64,000 nt of DNA from Tulasnella sp. 424 (taxonomy: Eukaryota > Basidiomycota > Agaricomycetes > Cantharellales > Tulasnellaceae). Positions 24,454 through 34,876 of the stretch are shown in pieces (position 1 is the stretch's first letter; each line of letters begins with the position of its first letter). Both the position numbers and the translations under genes were made by a program. The stretch is taken from contig WSUB01000144.1 in NCBI GenBank assembly GCA_019633425.1, forward strand, positions 9,428 through 73,427, given 5' to 3'. The notes beneath the pieces were generated by a model. It was not told where the DNA came from and searched no databases. It was given only the letters and a program-made list of their open reading frames with translations.

Positions 24454-27327
24454 TCAATCGGTTCGCCATGCCCGCATCCGACTAACAAGCTTCAAAACCG
24501 CGTCCAGCTCGTCTCCATTCCCACCGGACGTGGCGTCCTTCAGCTTCTTCGTGCCCTCCTCATCACTCATTTCGGCCAACTCCTTCCACTTCTCCAGGTC
24601 CTCCCACTCTACGTTCATCGCTCGGACGATGTTGCTGAGGTAGCTAAGGTCGCTTCCCAATTGAGCCGCTCCATCTTGGCTGAGAGTTCTAATGGAAGGG
24701 AGGATGTTGGACGTCAGATGGGATAGAAGAGAAAGTGCCAGCGACGATAGCCACGTCGAGGACACCATCTCCGGTGTCAAAACGAGAGGCTGTGGTGGAG
24801 GGATGTTGATATGGGCTTTCGGATTTGACGAAGTGGACCCGGAGGATAAGCGCCTTCTTTCAGGCCGGGGGCTGATCTCAGGTTGAGCTGTTTCTTCGTC
24901 CGACATGCCTAACAACGCCTTTCGCAGCGATTCGGTGCTGATGAAAGGAAGCGTCTCGATGGAAAAGCCAAGGGCATCGTCATCCGCATGTAACTCGAAC
25001 ATCCTGGGGAGGTTGAGCAAGCCCTCCGCGACTCGTTGGATGGTAGGTGTTGGAGAGAGAGAGAACGTGGGGATAGACATGTCGTACGCTGCTCCTGCTT
25101 TAGGTTTCGATCGTTGTTGCGACGTCCATGAGAGGGAGGCATAGCTGGCCAGTTGTGCGTGCAGTGGTGAGAGAATGATATTTTGAACGTAGAGTTGGGT
25201 TGCCTTGGTAAAGGTAGATATCGCGCTTTGAGCACCCTTGAGCACAGGTTGAGTGGCAACCTGAGCACCAGGTGTAGTGGCTTCAGATTGAGGGGTTGAA
25301 GACGGTGGAGCTAGGAAGCTTCCAGCCGACGACCCCAGTGCCGACAAACCGCCTTGCTGCGACTCCTGAATGAGTCCTTCGAGGAATGTATGGAGTTCGG
25401 CAGAGTTAAGAGTGGACTGCGAGAGGAGTTGAACTTCGCCTTTGGTAGTCCCGTGGATGAACAGGCCCGTCGGGTCGATCCGCGTCAGCTGCACTAACCC
25501 GGCGAATTGCAGAAGGCTGGCTTTGATTTTGGAGTCGACGGCTTTCAAACGGTCGCTCATGGCTCTGCATGTTTCCAGAATGTGGAGGGAATGTTGGAAA
25601 GCGTCCCAATCTTCCTGCGTGTAGTCCGTATCCTGGTAATCCTTTGACGGAGGTTGAGGCGCGGACGCGACTATCGCGTACTTGCCGGAGAGGATCTGAG
25701 TCTTGCTCTTTTGCAGCATCTCCGAGAAGGCGTAGTCAAGCGCTTGTACCAGCCCTAATGCTCCATATCCATGAGTGAGGCTGAAGCATCGGTCCAAGGT
25801 CTCTTCGGCCATGTCGAACACCGCGGCGGAACGCTCCCGCAGAACCTTCGCACCGTCTGCCAGTGTTGGAGTTCCGGTCGTAATCTTCTTCAAACCTTCG
25901 TCCAACAGTCGTTTCTCCAGTGCGCCGTACTCCGACTGGAAATCCATGAACGGCTCGAATAGAGCCTGTTCCCAAGCTCCCGTTCCTCCAATTGGATCTC
26001 CTAGCCCCTGTGGCCCGCTTATTGATCCTGACCTGGCAGGTCCTAGTCGGCGGGAGAGCGAAATCCGTCTTGATGCACGTCGAGAAAGGGACTTGGTTCC
26101 AGACGTGTGTGACTTGTCATCGGTTGCCGTTGCCGTGCGTGCGCTGTAAGCGGCGTTCTCCAAAATTTTGCTGGTTGACACCGCGAACTCCTCCGTCGAC
26201 TTGAAAGCTTGGATGAGGTAAGGCAGAGCCAAAGCTCCGTAGTGTTCCGACATTGAGGACAGTCTTTGTGGGAAAGATGGATTAAGGGCGTCGATAGAGG
26301 ATTGGACGAAGGCTGAGAGGGTTTGTTGGGGGTCGGGAAAGATGGAAACTGTATAGGATTGCTCTTCCGCCATGAGTGTGTTAAAATCCGCGAAGAATTG
26401 CTTCAGTAGAGTGTTAAAGGGCTGTTTCTTCGGTGGCTCCTCCCCTTCCGCACTTCCGACTTCCTCTCCTTCACAATCCTCCAAGTTTGCACTCAACCAT
26501 AGATCAATAAGCCCTTTCCTCCTATTGCCGAAATAGTAGTTCCTGAACTCCACTTCCCGCTGAATGTCCGTGAAAATGTCATGGTACCCTTTACACGCCG
26601 TGACATCCCTTTTGTTGATGGCAGCTACCAAGGCGGAACTGAGAGCAGCTTCTAGCTGATTTTGAAGGGAGATCATGAGCGCCCTGCGGGACTCATACTC
26701 TGGCGTGTTTGAGAAGAGCGCGAGAGACCGCGCAGCTTCAGACAACCGCGAGGCGGCTGGAGCGTATGACTGCGATGCAAGAAGAGCCGTGATTTCGGAG
26801 TCAAGTGATGACCACGCTTCGGCTTCTCGGAGAACTGAGTATGTCTTTTCGAGGGAGTTTTTCACTGTGTCGAGGTAGTTGAGCCGGTCTAACACTTGTT
26901 TTGTCGACATTTTGTCTGTATCTTGAGAGGCTGGAGGGTCGGGTGGTGGTAACCTGGACTTTTCGATGTTTTGGAGTGCCTCTTGCAACGACAACGCTGA
27001 CTCCCGCATGAATTGAAGGTCGTAGGTTAATCTTGGAATCGTTCGAGAGATGTCGTCGATAGACTGTTCGAGCTGCGATGAAGTGTCCTGAGACGCCACG
27101 TCTAACCGGGTTGCAAGAAGCTGGACATGCTTGTCTAGAGCAGTAAGGTCAACCGCAGCACCATCCGCTGTTTTTGGTAAAACCTGAGTATCCAAGAGAT
27201 CGTTGATCCATCCTGCAATGTCTTCGCCGTAGCTGTCTAGAGAAGCAGCGAGGTCGGATGATGATGCTAGAGGTAAGCTGGGTGGGATCCCAGCTAGTGG
27301 TGATGCAACATTGACATCCGATAACAT
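24454..27327 (-). CDS. COG7: Conserved oligomeric Golgi complex subunit 7
   Basis: A single open frame of 957 residues from the ATG at 27327 ('MLSDVNVASPLAG'); the frame is open a little further upstream but only with a non-ATG start, and a cag just before the ATG could be an acceptor for a leader intron. COG7 features: N-terminal 'SYGEDIAGWINDLLD', 'LDKHVQLLATRLDVASQDTS' and 'IPRLTYDLQFMRESALSLQE', then long coiled-coil and helical regions. COG7 belongs to lobe B of the eight-subunit COG tether, which directs retrograde vesicle traffic within the Golgi and so supports glycosylation. The protein is longer than animal COG7 (about 770), with Ser/Pro-rich inserts around residues 430-470 and 690-720. 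It is divergent from the PrpF gene, 208 bp apart. Confidence 0.88.
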   Translation of the reverse strand: MLSDVNVASPLAGIPPSLPLASSSDLAASLDSYGEDIAGWINDLLDTQVLPKTADGAAVDLTALDKHVQLLATRLDVASQDTSSQLEQSIDDISRTIPRLTYDLQFMRESALSLQEALQNIEKSRLPPPDPPASQDTDKMSTKQVLDRLNYLDTVKNSLEKTYSVLREAEAWSSLDSEITALLASQSYAPAASRLSEAARSLALFSNTPEYESRRALMISLQNQLEAALSSALVAAINKRDVTACKGYHDIFTDIQREVEFRNYYFGNRRKGLIDLWLSANLEDCEGEEVGSAEGEEPPKKQPFNTLLKQFFADFNTLMAEEQSYTVSIFPDPQQTLSAFVQSSIDALNPSFPQRLSSMSEHYGALALPYLIQAFKSTEEFAVSTSKILENAAYSARTATATDDKSHTSGTKSLSRRASRRISLSRRLGPARSGSISGPQGLGDPIGGTGAWEQALFEPFMDFQSEYGALEKRLLDEGLKKITTGTPTLADGAKVLRERSAAVFDMAEETLDRCFSLTHGYGALGLVQALDYAFSEMLQKSKTQILSGKYAIVASAPQPPSKDYQDTDYTQEDWDAFQHSLHILETCRAMSDRLKAVDSKIKASLLQFAGLVQLTRIDPTGLFIHGTTKGEVQLLSQSTLNSAELHTFLEGLIQESQQGGLSALGSSAGSFLAPPSSTPQSEATTPGAQVATQPVLKGAQSAISTFTKATQLYVQNIILSPLHAQLASYASLSWTSQQRSKPKAGAAYDMSIPTFSLSPTPTIQRVAEGLLNLPRMFELHADDDALGFSIETLPFISTESLRKALLGMSDEETAQPEISPRPERRRLSSGSTSSNPKAHINIPPPQPLVLTPEMVSSTWLSSLALSLLSHLTSNILPSIRTLSQDGAAQLGSDLSYLSNIVRAMNVEWEDLEKWKELAEMSDEEGTKKLKDATSGGNGDELDAVLKLVSRMRAWRTD

Positions 27328-27535
27328 CTGTTGGTGAGTTAGCAGAGCCAGAAGCTTCCAAGGTAAGCAATGGTGGCTCACTGAGGGAACAGACCGTGAC
27401 CGTTTGCTGGAGGGGAAGAATTCGAACAGTTTGTTCCCACCGAGTTTGTCGACTCCTCAAGGTCACGGACACTCACCTCTCACCTCAATAACTAAAAGAA
27501 ATTGCGACTGAGAAATCCACTCTCTCACATTGCGC

Positions 27536-28912
27536 ATGCAAATATCCAGGATATCCAGTCTCACAGGACAACCATTTCGGCGCCTGATGTCTTCTCAACG
27601 CGCTCCCGTAAACCCGTTGCCAGCCTACTTTATCCGGGGCGGAACGTCAAAAGGGATATTTCTGAACGCATCAGACGTGGGAGACAAGTCTACTTGGGAG
27701 CAAGTGCGGCATGGTCTTGATTCTGTCTTGAATTAACCCTAGTTCATGTGGAGTCTGCGTTGTTCAACATAGGTGTTCCGAGGCGTAATGGGCTCCCCGG
27801 ATCCGTACGGAAGGCAACTAAATGGGATGGGAGGAGGAATATCGTCCCTGTCAAAGATCATATTGGTCAATAAGTCGCGGCGGCCTGGCGTCGACGTCGA
27901 GGTGAGGTCCTCCAAAGCACTGGAGCTCCATTATCCTCCTACTAAGCAGAACATTCGCTAGTATACGTTTGTCCAAGTTGGTATTAAGGATGGTGCAATT
28001 GATGTCTCCGGTAAGTGCCATCGTGCCCGCGCCGGCTCTTTCCACTAATGGCGGCACCTAGGCAACTGCGGGAACCTTTCCGGTGCTGTTGGCCCATATG
28101 CGTTGGCTTCTGGGCTCTATGACCAACGAAGGCTCGATCCCGGAACATCATCTCTAACAATGTCTTTGTGGAACACCAATACGAACAAGAAAATTAACGC
28201 CACTTTCCCGATCAAAGATGGACAGCCATGGCTTTCGGACAACAGTGACCAAGCGATTTCGGTGGATGGAATCTCGGGGGAGGCATCAAGAATAACGGTG
28301 GACTACTTGGAGCCAGGGGGAGCACGAACCGGGAAACTTTTCCCCACAGGAAACAAGTTCGACCTCGTTTCGCTCCCAGGGAGTGACGAACCAATTCGGA
28401 TTACCTGCCTTGACTGCACGAACCCTACTGTCTACGTTCAAGCCTCGTCCCTCCATGTTCTTCCCACCCTTCTTCCAGATACCTTCCCCTCAACGACTCT
28501 AGAGCAACTCGAACACCTTCGCGCGGCTGGTGCTCGACTGATGGGTCTGGACCCCACGGCCCAGAGTCAACCCAAAATCGCAATCGTTGGTCCACCGACT
28601 GCGTATACAATGATTTCTGGAGAACAGCTGGAAGCTTCGTCAGTCGACCTCGTGATCAGAGCATTGTCTATGCAGCAGCCTCACCGTGCTGTGCCGATGA
28701 CTGTGGCCATGGCCACAGCAGTTGCCGCTCGGGTCCCCGGGACTGTCGTACATGATGTTTCCAGGAAAGTGACAGGAGAGGAGGTCAGGATTGGGCATCC
28801 CAGCGGAAAGGTTTCTGTGGGTGCGGATATAAAGCCTGATGGGGAAGTCGTTGCCACCAAGGTATACCAAACGGCAAGGTTCTTAATGAGAGGGGAGGTT
28901 TACTGGAGCTAG
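27536..28912 (+). CDS. PrpF-family isomerase (2-methylaconitate isomerase-like)
   Basis: Exons 27536-27703, 27773-27901, 27962-28010 and 28062-28912 give 398 residues. Family motifs: 'LPAYFIRGGTSKGIFL' near the start, 'MGSPDPYGRQLNGMGGG', 'VSGNCGNLSGAVGPYAL' and near the end 'VPMTVAMATAVAARVPGTVV'. The PrpF fold is diaminopimelate-epimerase-like; bacterial PrpF isomerises 2-methylaconitate in the methylcitrate cycle for propionate, while fungal members may act on other tricarboxylate-like compounds. The first 19 residues ('MQISRISSLTGQPFRRLM') look like a mitochondrial presequence, with a second ATG after it at about 27590 as an alternative start. Convergent with the GH3 gene (150 bp between stop codons). 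Confidence 0.88.
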
Positions 28913-29061
28913 GACGGTATTCTATTATAACACTCTCTGTATAGAAAATAATTTACCGAATATAATGTTCAAAGGGAAAAGGGGAAATGAATGTTCTCTA
29001 CAAAGCGTTGTCCTTAGACATCATTCTTTGTCTAAAATCGAAAAAAAAGTCTTCAATAAAG

Positions 29062-32000
29062 TTACGCGATGGTTCCACGGAGTCTGAAGTCTCTACTGCT
29101 TGCTCCGACCGAAACACGCCAAGATCCGGAAGGCTTCGCCCACCCCTGTCGAACGACGTCCCAAACCGACAAATCATATCTCGACACGGGGAAGGACACC
29201 TCGACGGTCTCTCCCGGAGAGATGCTGATCCTATCGAAGCCGCGAAGGATGCTCGGAGCTGAATTAGCCGATGGTGGTGGATGGAGATAGAGTTGGGGGA
29301 CCTAAAAAAGGGGTGGAGGTCAATACCGCAAAAGGCTGAAACTAGGCCACGATGCACGCTCACCTCCCAGCCCTCTACCGATCCTGTGTTCTTGACATTG
29401 AACTTCACCTCGTAGGCAGTTTCGTGGAGCCTAAGAGAGGGTTAGTGTCCTTGATACTATTTCCTTCAATCGACCATGGCGCACCATTGAGCTACGGATG
29501 CTCCAACTTCAGAGCCTGTAACGCCATCGTTTTCCCAACGGGCTACCTCAGAGCCAAAGTTGCTGGTATATTTCTTCACAATCTCGATGTCGGAGTATTT
29601 GAAATCGGTGTATGACAACCCAAAGCCAAACTCATAGCGAGGGGCGGTGTTGTGAGCATCGAACCACCGGTAGTCTAGGAGCAACCTAAAATAAAGGAAG
29701 CTCTCTTAGCAGGGTTTCAGAGTCAATGGGGAACGGTAATTAGGCGCACCCTTCGGTGTATGGGATTTGAACGTCGTTGGGATTGTTTCCGCCCGTGTAG
29801 ACCACGTGGGCAGGATAGTCACTGGCGGTCTTCGCGATAGTGTAAGGCAGCCTTCCCGACGGGTTGACGTCACCCCAGAGAATGTCGACGAGGGAGTTGC
29901 CAGATTCTTGACCAGGCATTCCAGCCCAGACAACTGCAGTCACGTTCGGGTGATCAACCCAAGGTTCGATGGTCATGGGTCCCACCGAGTGGACGACGAC
30001 TATGGTGTTGAAGTTGGACGACGCCACTGCTTTTACGAGTGCGTCGCCATTTGACCATGCAGTGAGGTTATTCCTGGTCATGAGGGATAACGGTCAACGG
30101 TGATGAAATACCATAAAGGCGGGTGTTGTTTACCTATCGCCCTCGTTCCCGTCCACGGTGATGTAGTTCTCGCCGCTATCCGATTTGACGAAAACGATCG
30201 CTACATCCTTGTGAGCGGCAGTCGAGGCGGCACCAGAGGTATCGTAGTCAAGGAGCCACCAGGAAACACTTGTCCTGTCCTTGCGAGCGCGGGCTTGGAT
30301 GGCTTCGAGGGGCTGGGGAACAGGTCCCCGGTTAGAGACGAGCGGCATGAACTGGCTTAGGAAGAATAACACTCACAGAGATGAGGTAGGGGAAGTCGGT
30401 AGTTCTGACAACAAAACCCGGATCAGTGCCAGCGTCGACGGATATTAAGGCCACAAAGCATACCCAGAACCCCAACCAACAGCCAACGTGCCGTCGGTTC
30501 CGCCACGATCGGTATAGCCGTTCGGTCCCCTAAGTGGCGGACCAGCGTCTGAGCCGATAAGTGCGATCGACCTCGGTTTATTCAAGGGCAGTGTGTGGTT
30601 GACGTTTTTGAGAAGAACGGTGGAAGCGGCCCCGATTTCGCGGACGAGTCTTAAAGCAAGAGGGTAAGGTTATAAAAACTGATCACGAACATGACGGAAC
30701 CACGTACTTGTAATGGTCATCTTGAACATCGACATGTTCGTTGGTTGCAGGATCATTATTGTCGAAGGCATTGAAGTTGACGTGTGGGAAGTCTTTGTCT
30801 TGACCAGTGTATATCCAGGCCGCGACGATTCTTTCGGCCATGTCCTATTCCACGCCTCAGCGACGGTTCGACCAATCAGTTCATTCCACGATGAACTTAC
30901 ATCAACCCTCGTTTGATTGGTAGCTCCCGAGTTTACTGAAGAAACGAGGCTTTTACCGAAATAGCTGGAAAGGAAGAGTGGCCAAGTCAGTCTATCGCGT
31001 TCACGGGGGGGGGGGCCTCAAGGACATCCATAACAAGAAGCCTACCTCGTCTTGCTTCCAAAGTAAATATCACCAGGCATAGTCATGTCCAGACCCTGAT
31101 TCGCCGAGTTTGTTGAATGCGTTGCGGCCCAATCTGACATAACATAGCCCTCAAACCCGAGCTCGCGCTTCAAGAGGCCGTTGAGCAGTTTGGGATTTTC
31201 GCATGCCCAGGTCCCGTTAACTGGCGACGAGTAGAGTTGGTTTCGAAACGGACAAAGACTAGGCATTCAACGGGCTAGAAACTTACCAAGATCTGAACGA
31301 AGCATCGTTAGTCAACCGGCTTCCGAGTATTACGAAGAACCAACAGTTCACTTACTGTAAGAGCACATGACCGACGCTACTCCAGCCTGCACACTGCGTA
31401 GGAAGGGATGTAGGTATACTTCGTGTTGCTATTAGAAATCAAATAGATCAGGTTGGTTGTGGCGAATACTCCGGCATGGAAGTCCACATTACCGTTCTGA
31501 AGAGTCAACAGTTGTTAGCATTCGGGCACCATCAAGATGTCGAAAGTCTCACCTATCATCCACATTCGAGGACGACGTCGTCCTAAACCGCTCCTGCTCG
31601 CTATAAATGTAGCACCAAATGGTCAGGCCTTTCTAGAATCGCCTTCCAGTGAGGAGGATCGCACTTGTTTAAATAATGCTTGGCGCACGCCTGAACGCCC
31701 TCCTTCTGAACACCTCTGATGGTCTCGTAGGCAGCTTCTCCTTGTAAGTATGGGTCTCCACCAAAGCTCTCCCATAGTCTCCCGCCTTCCGGGGCCCGAG
31801 CCAGGTTCATCGCCGGCCCCAGCGCGATGTGGACGCCTTTGCCCCTGAACTCCCTGCCCATCGCCTCACCCCTCAGCCGCATGAGATTTCGGTCGAAAGT
31901 TGCTGCCGTATTGATCCCCGACGGAAAGGCGGTGACGTAGTCTGTAAAACGAACGCCCAGCCTGCCAGACAGACGAGGAGAGCCGCCAAAGTAATAAAAA

Positions 32001-32422
32001 AAGGGTTCAAAAAGCCACCAACAGAAAATATGTTCAGGGCCGACTTACGGAGAGTCCTCGAGACAGAGCCCATCCCAGCCTTTGTCTGAAATACTGGCGA
32101 TATTGCCAACGCATCGGCCGCCCATCCAGCCAACGCCCGTGGTGAGGCTGACTTTTTGTTCGAGGGTCCAATCTTTCAAGAAGCTCTTGGCAGCGGAATG
32201 CGCATCGGCCCATTTTTGTCGGGGAGTAAAGTCTTCTCCGTGATGCAGAATGTGTGTAGCTATGTGGAAAAATATCAGCTTGCTGTAAGGTTACGAAGGA
32301 CGAAACGTATGTTTCCGCTCACCATCGTACTGTCGAGGGTTAAAACCATGGGCTTCATTCGGCCCCTGTTCGGATGCCCACGTCTGGTAAGCCAGAAGCG
32401 ATAAAAGAGCGGCAGAGCGCAT
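29062..32422 (-). CDS. Secreted GH3 beta-glucosidase, intron-rich
   Basis: The start ATG at 32422 opens '[19 protein letters not shown]', a signal peptide, so the enzyme should be secreted. Exons then follow down to the stop at 29064-29062. Recognisable GH3 parts in order: '[19 protein letters not shown]', '[11 protein letters not shown]', '[15 protein letters not shown]', '[17 protein letters not shown]', 'ACAKHYLN', '[14 protein letters not shown]', '[19 protein letters not shown]' followed by 'MSDWAATHS' (the Asp is the expected nucleophile), the C-terminal alpha/beta sandwich '[20 protein letters not shown]', and the fibronectin-III-like domain ending '[19 protein letters not shown]'. At least a dozen short introns are needed; one intron carries a run of G bases near 31009 and one exon is only 6 nt (31292-31287). 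It releases glucose from cellobiose and similar glucosides. Not every exon edge was fixed. Confidence 0.85.
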
Positions 32423-33079
32423 GTCTTCAGGTGATTTCGAGTCAAAGATAAAGGAGTGGGAGGAAAAGCCGTGCAACAAAGGTGTTGTTGGCAACGGAGT
32501 TTGATGAACGAGTCTGCTCGCACAATAGCTGCACTAAGAGAAAGGTTGAGCAGAGATGTTGAGTGGGTACTGGAGGCGTATATATATTCGAACTGGAGGC
32601 TGTGGGCTATGACGCCGACTGCGGGCGGACGGGAAGGAGAAGCCAACGGGCTGGGCGGGGAGTGTGGGATTTCGACCTGCTCATCAAATCAACCGGGACC
32701 CGTAAATCTAAGCAGCCAAATTCATTCAAGCCATATTGGAGGATACGCCCTATATTAAAGTGATGCTATCTATGAATTCGCATAAAGACCTCGACGAAAG
32801 GTCAATAACTAACTAAAAAACAGGGGGGGAGGGTACTAGGTTCAGGAGAAGATTGCTGGACATTGCGGGAGTGAAAAGGAAGCTGATGGATTATATAAAA
32901 AGCAAGACGGAAGTGACGATTGAAGGGATGGATGGAGTAACATGCGAGAGAGTGTAAACGAAGTGCAGGGAACAAAACAGAAGCGGGAAGTTGTGACAAA
33001 GTGGAGAACCGGAAAGAAACACGAAGCCCCACGTACAGGGGCACATCATCACAGAACTACTTCAATACCATGACCTCGG
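32423..33079. other. Intergenic, no gene seen
   Basis: Upstream region of the GH3 gene and downstream of the next minus-strand gene. No supported gene. Confidence 0.4.
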
Positions 33080-34302
33080 CTATCGCCTTGCGACCCTCTT
33101 TCTTGCTGGTTCATCTTCAACATCCATAGCGTCGCCGTTCATGACCATGGACCGGGATGCCCCGCCTGATGACGCATTACTGGGACCTCGTCGACGTCGA
33201 CCACCAGGGGATGTCGGACTAGCCGAAGTAGCACTGTTGGGTCCTGCTTGTGTATTGATGATCTCCGAAACCATGGATGCGTGACGACGTTTGGTGCCAA
33301 GTACAGATTGAGCCGAAGGAGGTGCGGATGTGACGTCCGAATTGGCAGTCCCAAGGTTAAAGTCCGAATGGAACGCAGGCCCAGACGCAGGGGAAGCGTT
33401 GTGCGGGAGTGGCATGGCGAAAGTAAAATCCGAAGTGAGAGGTTCCTGCTGTTGAGATGCAACCAGACGCCGGGTCTGTTTCTCCGAGACCGAAGCTCGG
33501 GATCGACTTCGGGTCAAAGCACCCTGAGAGAGTGGATAGGAGGTGCGAACAGATGCCGGTGAGGAGGATGGAGGGATCGTAGTCGGTTGGCGATATGCGT
33601 CTGCTGGTGGTGGTGCTGGTGGCGACGAACGGCCGAAAGGAGCCGCCACGGTGGCTTGCGCTGAGGTCGTTGACAACGGCGCTGGTGGTACTTGGACAAC
33701 ACCGTCTTGAGCGACTACACCCGACTGAGGTTGCTTAGTCCTCGTAGATGGCATCCTCTTTGCAGTCTCCGTTGCTGCCTTGGGTTTGGCTGGTTTCTGC
33801 TCGTCGTCGTCCTGGGTACCGCCTCCGGCATTTCCTCCTTGCTCCTCTTCGTCCTCACCAGTGATCATATCCAGCCTCCCTTCCACCCAGTCCATCACCC
33901 TCCCGATCGTCATCCCTTTGCCGTCCACGTCAAAGTTGAGGTTCAACCCCAGCGCACCGCTCCCATCATTCCCGCCTAATTCGGTCATCCTGCCCTCGGC
34001 AGAGACGCCGGCTTGAATGAAATTCAGGACGTCACGGAGACAGGTCGCATATCCTTCGTTGTATGCTTTCTTGGAGTTCCGGAGACTCGATTTGTACAGT
34101 GTTGTGACGCTTAGAGCGGCAGCTACCCGTCAAAGACGAAGGGGGGACAAAGAAAAGGGTCGGTGCGTGGTGAGCGTCAGGCAATGTGGAGTTGAGTCGG
34201 ACGGAGTAGGAGGGACGTACCTCGAAAGTCGTTCAGAAGGTCTTTATCCTCTTGGGCTACGTTTCGCGGTGGAAGAGAGTCGCGTAGCAAAGACAAGTCC
34301 AT
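33080..34302 (-). CDS. Small Ser/Pro-rich nuclear protein, resembles HAPSTR1/C16orf72 (DUF4588)
   Basis: Exons 34302-34221 and 34122-33080 give 374 residues. The conserved part is N-terminal: 'MDLSLLRDSLPPRNVAQED', then 'AAALSVTTLYKSSLRNSKKA' and 'YNEGYATCLRDVLNFIQ'. The 'A-x-x-VTxLYKxS...GYxxxxxDVLxFI' pattern recalls the core of human C16orf72/HAPSTR1, a stress-response adaptor that binds the ligase HUWE1; this is a similarity from memory and not certain. The rest is low complexity, with basic patches 'GGRRRRG' and C-terminal 'EPARKRVARR' that look like nuclear localisation signals. The assignment of function is tentative. Confidence 0.6.
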
Positions 34303-34876
34303 GCTCGAAGAAAGAAAAGAGAAGAGTCGAGGTTGAAAGCTACAGCGGTGTGATGGATCGGTCGAGTCTGTGAGCTGACACAGTCAAACTTCACACGTTC
34401 TACACTCCGGGTTTTTTGTCGCTCCACTCAGATAGCCGAGGAGCTAGGAACCTCCTGGAACCTCTTATGAGATTTTTCACGGCAATGTGCGCGCTTAGGA
34501 ACCTTGGGCCCTACGGCACCGAGTTCGTTGGAGCCTATGCTACGCTAATCTGGTTGCTCCGCCCCCAAGCAAACTCTTCCATCCTTACGGAATACGTTTT
34601 AACATCTCACCACGCTTATAAAGCCCACGAGTCGAAACAACATTGTTATCCAGAACAATTGACCAGGAAACACATGAAATACTGGGATTTCCCGCTTCAA
34701 TTACCCCAACATCCGAATTGAGGGTCCTACACGAGAAACGCGCTTCAGCGCAACGCTGCGCTACACCATAGCGAAGAGACTCACTGAAGGCTGACTATTC
34801 CACCCGATGCGGTGCTCGGGTTGAGGGGCTGTAGGCTGTTCCTGGATTCACAACAGTTAACCCCTAAACAAAAAGC
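34303..34876. other. Intergenic, no gene seen
   Basis: Boundary between the conserved island and the accessory right half. No supported frame. Confidence 0.4.

Noticed and set aside
33692..33979. + frame opposite the HAPSTR1-like gene
   Set aside because: Antisense shadow of low-complexity coding sequence.
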